Assembly: GCA_051006515.1 (NCBI GenBank)
Contig: JBPCTD010000048.1
Location: 1-11,580, forward strand
From: ZLKRG08 sp051006515
GTDB lineage: Bacteria; Actinomycetota; Actinomycetes; Nanopelagicales; Nanopelagicaceae
Length of the DNA stretch: 11,580 nucleotides
Direction: 5' to 3'
Shown: one piece after another, positions 1 through 5,387 of the stretch
Layout: every line of letters begins with the position of its first letter
Position numbering within the stretch: the first letter of the stretch is position 1
Notes under the pieces: model-generated
Database searches by the model: none
Seen by the model: only the letters and a program-made list of their open reading frames with translations
What the model was told of the DNA's origin: nothing
Made by a program: the position numbers and the translations under genes

Positions 1-99
1 GCCCGCGTGATGATCTTCTATATGAAGGGGAATTTCAATCATATGAATATGCCGCCTCGTTTAGAGCGAGCCGCAAGGTATTTGGGGTTAATTAAGTAA
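1..99 (+). CDS. 3' end of an unrecognised protein-coding gene (partial)
   Basis: The frame beginning at base 1 is open for 32 codons and ends with TAA at 97-99. The translated tail is Met- and Arg-rich, contains the stretch PPRLERAARYLGLIK at its end, and looks like an amphipathic helical C-terminus. Codon choice resembles the neighbouring genes. The other two plus-strand frames are less convincing. I do not recognise the family from so short a piece. The gene lies 52 bases upstream of the L,D-transpeptidase gene on the same strand, and the TANNNT element before that gene suggests it has its own promoter. It could be a chance open frame, but its position against the window edge and its sensible residue composition favour a real truncated gene. 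Confidence 0.5.
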   Translation, partial: ARVMIFYMKGNFNHMNMPPRLERAARYLGLIK

Positions 100-139
100 C
101 TTCACATACATTTTAGAAAACTGATTTTAATTACTTTAG

Positions 140-145
140 TACCCT
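140..145 (+). promoter_or_regulatory. Putative -10 element TACCCT for leaderless transcription of the L,D-transpeptidase gene
   Basis: TACCCT fits TANNNT and ends exactly 6 bases before the GTG start at 152, so the predicted transcription start coincides with the start codon. No Shine-Dalgarno sequence is present. No convincing -35 box is visible at 17-18 bases spacing. Confidence 0.45.
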
Positions 146-151
146 GAACTG

Positions 152-961
152 GTGAGATCTAGATGGCCATATGTATGGGGCGTTGCGCTGCTATTGCTAT
201 TGGCTGTCGGCAAATTTGGATATGACTACTTCTATTTTGATGTAGATAAACGTGAAGCGTATTTAAATATACCAGTTAGCCCAGTTACTCCGCTTTATAA
301 AGAGATTGAACTACCAACTCGCTCTCCTAGCGCACCGTCTGCCGAGCAGGTTCAACAAGCGTTAGCAGATCTCGGAATTCCAGCTGGCAAGGTAGATGGC
401 AAATGGGGGCAACGAACTAGGCAGGGTTTCTGTATTTGGCGGGAGCTAACTGGGCAGGAAGCGAATCGAAATTTTGTAACCGAATCAGAATCTAGATTTA
501 TTGTGAATAGTGCAAATTACGCTAATAAATATTCGAAATATCAACCTTTGACTTTGCCTGATAAGTTTATTGTTGGTTTAAATATCAGCAAAACCTGTCA
601 GAGCGCTGTTTGGGTTAAGGATGAAGCAAAGAGTGATTTCAAGGTGACCATTGCATCTACTGGTGCACCTGGCCTAGAGACAGATTCAGGTGTGTTTACA
701 GTCGGCTGGAAAGTAGATCGTTGGTATGAATCAATCGCATACCCAGATGGCTGGATGTATCGCCCACAATTTTTTAATAAAGGCCAAGCATTGCATGGAG
801 TAAAAAGTGATGACTGGGTTTGGTGGTATCCGGCTTCTCACGGATGTGTGCGCATGTTAATTGCAGATGTTGATGAACTTTGGGCTGCGGGTTTTGGTAA
901 CGGAAATAAAGTTTATGTATATGGGACTTGGAACCCGTTTACAACGGATCCAAAAATTTAA
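152..961 (+). CDS. L,D-transpeptidase (YkuD domain) with N-terminal peptidoglycan-binding domain
   Basis: This 269-residue protein probably forms 3-3 or related cross-links in peptidoglycan outside the membrane. A hydrophobic segment at residues 8-20 acts as signal anchor. Residues 63-100 resemble a peptidoglycan-binding-like fold (QVQQALADLGIPAGKVDGKWG). The C-terminal half is a YkuD catalytic domain with HG at 215-216 and the hallmark SHGCVRM at 229-235, giving His230, the nucleophile Cys232 and Arg234. The GTG at 152 is chosen because the frame is stopped at 137 and the next codons lead directly into the membrane segment; the TANNNT element 6 bases upstream supports it. The final TAA lies in the palindrome TTAA at 958-961, which also carries the stop of the convergent DUF805 gene. 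The family call is secure; the exact substrate is not known. Confidence 0.93.
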   Translation: MRSRWPYVWGVALLLLLAVGKFGYDYFYFDVDKREAYLNIPVSPVTPLYKEIELPTRSPSAPSAEQVQQALADLGIPAGKVDGKWGQRTRQGFCIWRELTGQEANRNFVTESESRFIVNSANYANKYSKYQPLTLPDKFIVGLNISKTCQSAVWVKDEAKSDFKVTIASTGAPGLETDSGVFTVGWKVDRWYESIAYPDGWMYRPQFFNKGQALHGVKSDDWVWWYPASHGCVRMLIADVDELWAAGFGNGNKVYVYGTWNPFTTDPKI

Positions 962-1275
962 ATTGAATCTGCTTGGGGTTCTGGTACGGATTTCTTAAAT
1001 ACTAAATAAAGTCCGTAGAACGGAATTAGTATCCACCAGCCAGATTTTCCAACATCGTGGCTACGTCTAATTTGGCAGGTAATCATTGGAGCATAAAGCG
1101 CTAAAACAATTGCTAAATTCAAGTTTCTGGCATCGGGATTAATTAAATTGATGAATAAATCCACAAAGAAAATAAAAAGAATAAAAGAGTTATATTGCAA
1201 TCTACTGCTTCGCCCTTTAATGGTGAAAGTGCGGCGAAGTCCATCATTGATGGCTTCCAGGAAATTTCCGAACAT
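958..1275 (-). CDS. DUF805 family small membrane protein
   Basis: The 105-residue product matches the DUF805 pattern: an N-terminal F(x)nG-R-x-SR-x-x-Y region (KGRSSRLQYNSFILF) followed by hydrophobic segments at about 27-44, 54-66 and 81-95, and the conserved loop RRSHDVGKSGWWILIPFYG near the C-terminus. Members are inner-membrane proteins of unknown function. The start at 1275 is supported by GAGGA at 1281-1285, five bases before the ATG, one of the few clear Shine-Dalgarno sites here. It follows the TetR gene by 23 bases on the same strand and is probably co-transcribed with it, so it may be a target or partner of that regulator (inference). Its stop is at 958-960 inside the same TTAA as the stop of the opposing gene, leaving no room for a terminator between them. 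Confidence 0.88.
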   Translation of the reverse strand: MFGNFLEAINDGLRRTFTIKGRSSRLQYNSFILFIFFVDLFINLINPDARNLNLAIVLALYAPMITCQIRRSHDVGKSGWWILIPFYGLYLVFKKSVPEPQADSI

Positions 1276-1280
1276 TTAAA

Positions 1281-1285
1281 TCCTC
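1281..1285 (-). promoter_or_regulatory. Shine-Dalgarno site GAGGA of the DUF805 gene
   Basis: On the minus strand GAGGA is followed by TTTAA and the ATG at 1275. The site decides the start and shows that this gene is read from a leadered transcript, unlike the leaderless-type starts elsewhere in the window. Confidence 0.6.
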
Positions 1286-1298
1286 ACTATTGCTGGAA

Positions 1299-1808
1299 TT
1301 AGAAGAGGGTGCGATCTAAAAGCTCTTCAGCTTGAGCTTTGATGCTCTCAGGCGAAAGCGGTGCAAGTGCTTGGCCGATTAACCAGACAAAAGCAATTGG
1401 TGCAGCGCTTCCTAGGCGGTGCTTGATGATCTCGCCGATCTGCGCCCAAAGCGGATCGCTATTTGGCATGAAGATTGCCGGTAAAAGTTCGCGATCATGT
1501 TGGCGCAGTGAGTTTAGGACTTCGTTCTGTGAAATTGCGTTGGCAAAATTAATTAGGAAATCAATTGGAGTACCCAAGTAGCTAAGCACTGCTTCTACTT
1601 CATATTGGGCAAGAGCTTTGCCAATCGCCTCTTTATCGCGGAAATGGTTATATAAAGTGGCACGAGAAATTTCAGCTTCGGTCGCAAGTTCAATCATGTT
1701 CATCGCGCGGAATCCTTGTTCGGCGATTAACTTTTTAGCGGCAAGAATTATTGATTCATGTGTAGTGCGATATGTGGCATGTTGCCGTGCGTAAACTTCT
1801 TCGGACAT
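1299..1808 (-). CDS. TetR-family transcriptional regulator
   Basis: The 169-residue protein has a typical TetR N-terminal DNA-binding domain at about residues 17-63: a first helix (SIILAAKKLIAEQGF), then the helix-turn-helix with the hallmark ISRATLYNHFRDKEAI. The remaining 100 or so residues are the dimerisation and ligand domain, which is variable and gives no ligand. At 169 residues it is somewhat short for the family (about 190-200). The start at 1808 lies 11 bases after the clgR stop and has no Shine-Dalgarno sequence; TAATTT ends 8 bases upstream and could be a -10 element. The gene probably represses its own transcript and that of the DUF805 gene downstream, as is common for TetR proteins, but no operator could be identified. 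The family call is firm; the regulated pathway is unknown. Confidence 0.88.
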   Translation of the reverse strand: MSEEVYARQHATYRTTHESIILAAKKLIAEQGFRAMNMIELATEAEISRATLYNHFRDKEAIGKALAQYEVEAVLSYLGTPIDFLINFANAISQNEVLNSLRQHDRELLPAIFMPNSDPLWAQIGEIIKHRLGSAAPIAFVWLIGQALAPLSPESIKAQAEELLDRTLF

Positions 1809-1819
1809 AGAGTTCGAAA

Positions 1820-2113
1820 TTAAGCCGCGTCTGAGATTTTTTCGTCTGATTTAATTGGTGAAACTACAGCCAAGGTAGCCTTCTCAGATTTAGCAATCTT
1901 TGAAGTTACCTCGCTAAGATGCGCTGAGAGTTGTATATTAAGTGCGCTTCAAATGGCAGCTAAAAGTTCAGAGGAGGCTTCTTTCTGGCCGCGTTCGACT
2001 TCAGATAGATAGCCAAGTGAAACGCGTGCATCACGAGCAACATCGCGCAAGGTGCGTGATTGTGAAACGCGGGCAGCGCGAAGTTCGCTACCTAATGCGT
2101 TACGTAACAACAT
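1820..2113 (-). pseudogene. clgR: ClgR-type XRE regulator of Clp protease genes, interrupted by in-frame TGA
   Basis: From ATG 2113 the frame encodes 54 residues of a classic ClgR/XRE helix-turn-helix: RTLRDVARDARVSLGYLSEVERGQKEASSELLAAI is split by position into residues 20-36 and 37-54. The product should activate clpP1P2, clpC and related protease genes in the cytoplasm. An in-frame TGA at 1951-1949 (codon 55) follows, and the same frame then continues for 42 codons to TAA at 1820-1822 with SALNIQLSAHLSEV, which aligns with the ClgR consensus in which a Cys follows the Ile of ELLxxI (IC-x-AL-x-x-x-LS). The frame ends in Asp-Ala-Ala. AGGAG at 2120-2124, 6 bases before the ATG, supports the start. 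The gene lies 33 bases after cinA and before the TetR gene, its expected actinobacterial position after pgsA/cinA. The TGA is most simply a Cys codon changed at its third base, real or a sequencing error; if real, the product loses the end of its DNA-binding fold. Confidence 0.85.
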
Positions 2114-2119
2114 GCTGCG

Positions 2120-2124
2120 CTCCT
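2120..2124 (-). promoter_or_regulatory. Shine-Dalgarno site AGGAG of clgR
   Basis: AGGAG is followed by CGCAGC and the ATG at 2113. This strong ribosome binding site argues that clgR is, or very recently was, a translated gene despite the in-frame stop downstream. Confidence 0.6.
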
Positions 2125-2146
2125 GTTCTAAACCAGCTTTTTTGGC

Positions 2147-2626
2147 TTAGCGAGCCTTAAGTATACGGGCGAAGGTCGCTATTGCGGTGGAGATTGTCCC
2201 GTTACGGACCTGGTCGCGATCTCCTTGTAAATCTAAGGCAATGGATTGGTTATGTGGGCCACGTATTGCCACCCAGACCGTACCAGGCGCGTGGCCTTCA
2301 AGTGGTTCAGGACCGGCAACGCCAGTAGTGGCAATAGCCCAAGTAGAACCGAATGCTTTGCGCGCACCATCCCCCATTGCATTTGCAACTGCTTCGGAAA
2401 CTACTGTGTGCTCTGCAATTACTTTTGGATTAACGTCTAACATCGAACTTTTAATTTCATTTCGATAAGCAGTTAAACCACCAATGAAAACTGATGAGCT
2501 TCCTGATGCGCTGGTTAACATATTTGCAAGTCCACCTGCAGTTAAAGATTCTGCAACTGAAATAGTTTCACCACGTTCTTTTAATAACGTGATGATCTGT
2601 TCGACCTGTTGCTTGGTGCTGCTCAC
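2147..2626 (-). CDS. cinA: CinA C-terminal domain protein, nicotinamide-nucleotide amidohydrolase (PncC type)
   Basis: This 159-residue protein is a stand-alone CinA C-terminal domain, which hydrolyses nicotinamide mononucleotide to nicotinate mononucleotide in pyridine nucleotide salvage. The family's Ala-Glu-Ser motif is at residues 25-27 (VAESLTAGGLA, with Ser27 the likely nucleophile), Tyr54 lies in IGGLTAYRNEIK, and TTGVAGP at 100-106 is followed by the GTVWVA strand. The N-terminal MoCF-like domain of full-length CinA is absent, as is common for actinobacterial copies in this position. The start is GTG at 2626; the ATG slightly upstream leads to a stop within three codons. There is no Shine-Dalgarno sequence, but TAGAAT ends 6 bases upstream of the GTG. 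The gene sits 33 bases after pgsA and 33 bases before clgR on the same strand. pncC would be an equally correct name. Confidence 0.9.
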   Translation of the reverse strand: MSSTKQQVEQIITLLKERGETISVAESLTAGGLANMLTSASGSSSVFIGGLTAYRNEIKSSMLDVNPKVIAEHTVVSEAVANAMGDGARKAFGSTWAIATTGVAGPEPLEGHAPGTVWVAIRGPHNQSIALDLQGDRDQVRNGTISTAIATFARILKAR

Positions 2627-2632
2627 CGAGCC

Positions 2633-2638
2633 ATTCTA
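2633..2638 (-). promoter_or_regulatory. Putative -10 element TAGAAT for leaderless transcription of cinA
   Basis: TAGAAT is close to the consensus TATAAT, and exactly 6 bases (GGCTCG) separate it from the GTG at 2626. It lies in the 33-base gap after pgsA, so cinA and clgR could be transcribed separately from the upstream operon. No clear -35 box is seen. Confidence 0.5.
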
Positions 2639-2659
2639 CTATTTAATCGAAGCTCCGAA

Positions 2660-3193
2660 TTATTCGGAATCTTGGCGATAAACAACCCAAGCCCGGATAT
2701 ACCAATAGCCTGTGATGTAAGTAAGCGCGACTGCCACATATAACCAGCCATATTTGAACCAATCAAAGAAGGCAGGTAGCGGCAAAATAAACCAGCCAAC
2801 ACCTAAATTTTGAGAGAGCGTCTTTAACTTTCCACCGCGATTTGCATGGATAACGCCTGAGCTAATAACTAAAGCACGAAAGACAGTAATGCCAACTTCG
2901 CGGAAAAGAATGGCGACAGTAGCCCACCAAGGGAAACGATCTTGTATTGATAACGGAATCATCGCTGCAGCTAACATCAACTTATCTGCAATCGGATCAA
3001 GTAACGCACCAAATTCAGTTATTTGTCCGCGGGCACGAGCAAGTCTTCCATCAATCACATCGCTAATTGCAATCGTGAAGAAAATTACATAAGCAGTTAA
3101 ATCCCAAATCAAACCATTTTGAAAGAGAGTCCATACGCCAAGTGGGAGCGCAACAATTCGTGCGATAGTTATTTGATTTGGTGTGATGCTCAT
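2660..3193 (-). CDS. pgsA: CDP-alcohol phosphatidyltransferase, phosphatidylglycerophosphate synthase type
   Basis: The 177-residue integral membrane enzyme most likely condenses CDP-diacylglycerol with glycerol-3-phosphate, the committed step to phosphatidylglycerol and cardiolipin. The CDP-alcohol phosphatidyltransferase signature D-G-x2-A-R-x8-G-x3-D-x3-D is complete: Asp48, Gly49, Ala52, Arg53, Gly62, Asp66 and Asp70. Several hydrophobic segments flank it (about 8-28, 31-47, 70-82, 86-112 and 128-165). The length is normal for PgsA. The ATG at 3193 overlaps the rimO stop as ATGA, so translation is probably coupled. The neighbourhood matches the actinobacterial ftsK-...-pgsA-cinA-clgR order, which favours PgsA over other members such as the phosphatidylinositol-type synthases. 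Substrate choice still rests on family and context. Confidence 0.92.
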   Translation of the reverse strand: MSITPNQITIARIVALPLGVWTLFQNGLIWDLTAYVIFFTIAISDVIDGRLARARGQITEFGALLDPIADKLMLAAAMIPLSIQDRFPWWATVAILFREVGITVFRALVISSGVIHANRGGKLKTLSQNLGVGWFILPLPAFFDWFKYGWLYVAVALTYITGYWYIRAWVVYRQDSE

Positions 3194-4536
3194 AGTGGAG
3201 TTCCAATTAAATCAGCACCAGCGGATTCTGTAATAACTGCACGCACCCAATCCCCTGCTTTGTAATCGGTGCCAACAAATGCCACAGTGCCATCTACCTC
3301 TGGCCCTTGGAATGCGGCTCTACCTTCCTGAAGCTCTGGGTCGTCTATTAAAACTTCCACCTCTTGGCCAATTCGTTTAGTAGCGCGTTCTGAAACTGCG
3401 TAATCAGCAATTGTTGACAACTGTGCAACGCGTTCAGCAACTATCTCATCGCTTAATTTATTTTCCATAGTTAGCGCTTCGGTGCCGTCTTCATCGGAAT
3501 AACCAAATACGCCAACTGCATCTAGTTCTGCACTTTCAATAAATTGGCAAAGCTCGGCAAAATCTGCTTGGCTTTCGCCTGGGAAACCAACGATGAAATT
3601 ACTTCTAATTCCTGCATCCGGTGAGAGTGCGCGAATCTGGCTAATTAAATGTAAGAACTCTTCAGTACCGCCAAATCTACGCATGGCGCGCAAAATTCCT
3701 TTTGCTGAATGCTGGAAGGAAAGATCAAAGTAAGGCGCAACCTTTTCATGCTCAATCATCGCTTGTAACAAAGTTGGGCGCATTTCGGCCGGCTGCAAAT
3801 AAGAAAGGCGAATTCTCTTTATTCCATCAATCTTCGCTAAGTCCGGCATCAACTTCTCCATTGCGCGGATATCACCTAAATCTTTGCCATAACTAGTGGT
3901 GTTCTCTGAAACCAAAAAGACTTCGCTTACTCCATTGTCTGCAAGCCACTTCGCCTCTTCAATAACTTCAAGTGGATGGCGAGATACAAATGCGCCACGA
4001 AATCTTGGAATGGCGCAGAATGAACATCTGCGATCGCAACCGGAGGCAATCTTTAACGGCGCCCAAGGATCTTTGCTTAAACGTTCACGAACGAAATCGC
4101 TCTTTCTAATACGAGCAGCAGGCGCGACAGGTAATAATTTGCGACGATCTTGTGGAGTGTGTGGCGTGATTTTGTGACCTGACAAAATATCGCCAAGTCG
4201 CGCGGAGATATCTTTGTAATCATCAAAAGACAAGATGCCATCTGCTTCAGGTAGTGCGCTTGCAAGTTCTTCGCCGTAACGCTCAGCCATGCAACCAACC
4301 GCAACTACCGCTTTAGTTACGCCATTTCCCTTTAAGGCATGCGCTTCAAGTAAAGTGTTAATTGAATCTTGCTATGCACTTTCAATAAAGCCACAGGTAT
4401 TTATAACGGCAACTTCAGCACTTGACGCATCATCAACTAATTGCCATCCATCAGCTGCGAGTCTGCCAGCTAACTCTTCGGAGTCAACATCATTCCTTGC
4501 GCAGCCCATAGTAATTAGGGCTACGGTCTTTGGCAT
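3190..4536 (-). pseudogene. rimO: RimO, ribosomal protein S12 methylthiotransferase, interrupted by in-frame TAG
   Basis: RimO is a radical-SAM enzyme that adds a methylthio group to an aspartate of ribosomal protein S12 using two iron-sulfur clusters. The full frame from ATG 4536 is 448 codons plus stop. The N-terminal UPF0004 domain supplies Cys12 (MGCARND), Cys48 (NTCGFIESA) and Cys82 (VAVGCMAERYG). The radical-SAM motif C-x3-C-x2-C is at 167, 171 and 174 (SGCDRRCSFCAIPRFRG), and a TRAM domain fills the last 60 or so residues. Codon 55, at 4374-4372, is TAG where the family has Lys (IESA-K-QDSI); a single A-to-T change of AAG explains it. If real, only a restart at Met83 (4290) could follow, losing Cys12 and Cys48 and hence the auxiliary cluster. 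ATG 4536 follows the rodZ stop by two bases, and the TGA stop overlaps the pgsA start. TAAATT at 4544-4549 ends 7 bases before the ATG. RimO rather than MiaB is indicated by the IRLSYLQPAEM and SFQHSAKGILRAMRR regions. Confidence 0.88.
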
Positions 4537-4538
4537 GG

Positions 4539-5288
4539 CTAAGAATTTACCCCATAACTGACATTAACCACTTCACCATCAACGCCTAAAGCAGGAACTT
4601 CTTCGCCATTTACCGTGAGTTTGACCGCACCGGCATTACCAATTCGTAAATTTACCGTTTCGGTACTTGAAAATAGGAAAGTTTCACCCTGAGTTGCTCG
4701 GCCTGAATATAAAGTGATACCAGCAGCATCGCTAACAAAGAGCCAAGAAGATCCATTGATTGCCACTAGCTTTACTTGGACATCGCTACCAGAGGAATAT
4801 GTCTTGATTTCTGAATTATCAGTTGCTGTTGGTGAAGCAGATGCAGTTGCCGAAACAGTTGCTGTTGGTTTTGCGGATGGTTTAGGCGCCACCGAATTGG
4901 TGCTACCAGTGCTATTTACAATAAAGGAAATAGTAAAAATTGCCGCTATTCCAACTAGTGAAACACCAATTAGCTGCTTATAAGTAATCTTACTTTTTTC
5001 TGGATAAGCAGCTGTCACGTTACTCTCTGCTAATTGATCGTGGAGAGCACGACTTTCTTGCGCATGTTCTTCATCAAATTGCTGCAATAAATCGTCGGCG
5101 TCAACACCAATCATTCTGGCTATGGTACGAAGATGGCCTCTGGCATAAGCATCGCCACCTGCATTTAAAAAGTTATCTGCTTCAAACTCTTTTAATAAAG
5201 TTACTCTGATATTGGTAAGTCGTGATAGGTCTTCAAGTGTTAAACCTGCGTCTTTGCGCGATTTGATTAAAATTTGACCGAGTGCCAT
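4539..5288 (-). CDS. RodZ-like membrane protein with N-terminal helix-turn-helix
   Basis: The 249-residue protein has the RodZ architecture. Residues 1-70 form a cytoplasmic Xre-type helix-turn-helix (LGQILIKSRKDAGLTLEDLS, then the AYARGHLRTIARMIGVDADDLL region typical of the HTH_25 family). One membrane span follows at about 106-125, then a Ser/Thr/Ala/Pro-rich linker at 126-160, then an extracytoplasmic beta-rich domain at 165-249 resembling the RodZ C-terminal DUF4115 domain. RodZ links cytoskeleton and cell-wall synthesis in rods; the actinobacterial role is less clear. The ATG at 5288 has a strong ribosome site, GGGGGTGAG at 5289-5297, and the 99-base gap upstream is the largest in the gene run, so a promoter is likely there. 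The stop lies two bases before the rimO start. The fold is clear; a true morphogenetic role is inferred. Confidence 0.85.
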   Translation of the reverse strand: MALGQILIKSRKDAGLTLEDLSRLTNIRVTLLKEFEADNFLNAGGDAYARGHLRTIARMIGVDADDLLQQFDEEHAQESRALHDQLAESNVTAAYPEKSKITYKQLIGVSLVGIAAIFTISFIVNSTGSTNSVAPKPSAKPTATVSATASASPTATDNSEIKTYSSGSDVQVKLVAINGSSWLFVSDAAGITLYSGRATQGETFLFSSTETVNLRIGNAGAVKLTVNGEEVPALGVDGEVVNVSYGVNS

Positions 5289-5297
5289 CTCACCCCC
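5289..5297 (-). promoter_or_regulatory. Shine-Dalgarno region GGGGGTGAG of the RodZ-like gene
   Basis: GGGGGTGA matches the anti-Shine-Dalgarno complement GGAGGTGA at seven of eight bases and abuts the ATG at 5288. Spacing is short (four bases after GGGGG) but the pairing is the strongest in the window. It fixes this start. Confidence 0.5.
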
Positions 5298-5387
5298 AAC
5301 CTAAGTGTGGAATATATGGTCAAAGTCTAGAACGGGTTAGCGCATATCACCTACCAAATTTTGGTTAATCACCCAAACACTCACCCG
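5298..5387 (-). promoter_or_regulatory. Promoter region of the RodZ-like gene with TATATT and an inverted repeat
   Basis: This gap separates the ftsK stop from the RodZ-like start. TATATT at 5311-5316 could be a -10 element, giving a start point near 5304 and a leader of about 16 bases that includes the Shine-Dalgarno sequence. A perfect 6-base inverted repeat around one central base, ACCAAATTTTGGT on the plus strand, lies at 5353-5365 and could be an operator. It lacks the run of T and the GC content expected of a Rho-independent terminator. No good -35 box was found at standard spacing. Confidence 0.35.

Noticed and set aside
1949..1951. Selenocysteine insertion at the clgR TGA, since it stands at a Cys position
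   Set aside because: The bases just after the TGA form at most a 4-base GCGC/GCGC pairing with a long loop, not a convincing bacterial SECIS hairpin, and ClgR is a DNA-binding protein with no redox centre.
1942..2160. Plus-strand open frame of 72 codons between the TetR gene and cinA
   Set aside because: It is antisense to clgR, which explains the region fully, including a ribosome site and a family match.
2141..2160. Short hairpin GGCT-CGCTA-AGCC at the cinA stop, as terminator or ClgR operator
   Set aside because: The stem is only four pairs, is followed by A rather than T on the transcribed strand, and matches just half of the CGC-n5-GCG ClgR operator pattern.
4077..4304. Minus-strand open frame of 75 codons inside rimO
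   Set aside because: It is an out-of-frame shadow of rimO, which covers the same bases with conserved RimO sequence.
1949..4541. Genetic code change reading TGA or TAG as sense codons
   Set aside because: The RodZ-like gene ends with TAG two bases before rimO, and rimO ends with TGA overlapping the pgsA start, so both codons act as normal stops here. Two different stops standing for two different residues also argues against reassignment.
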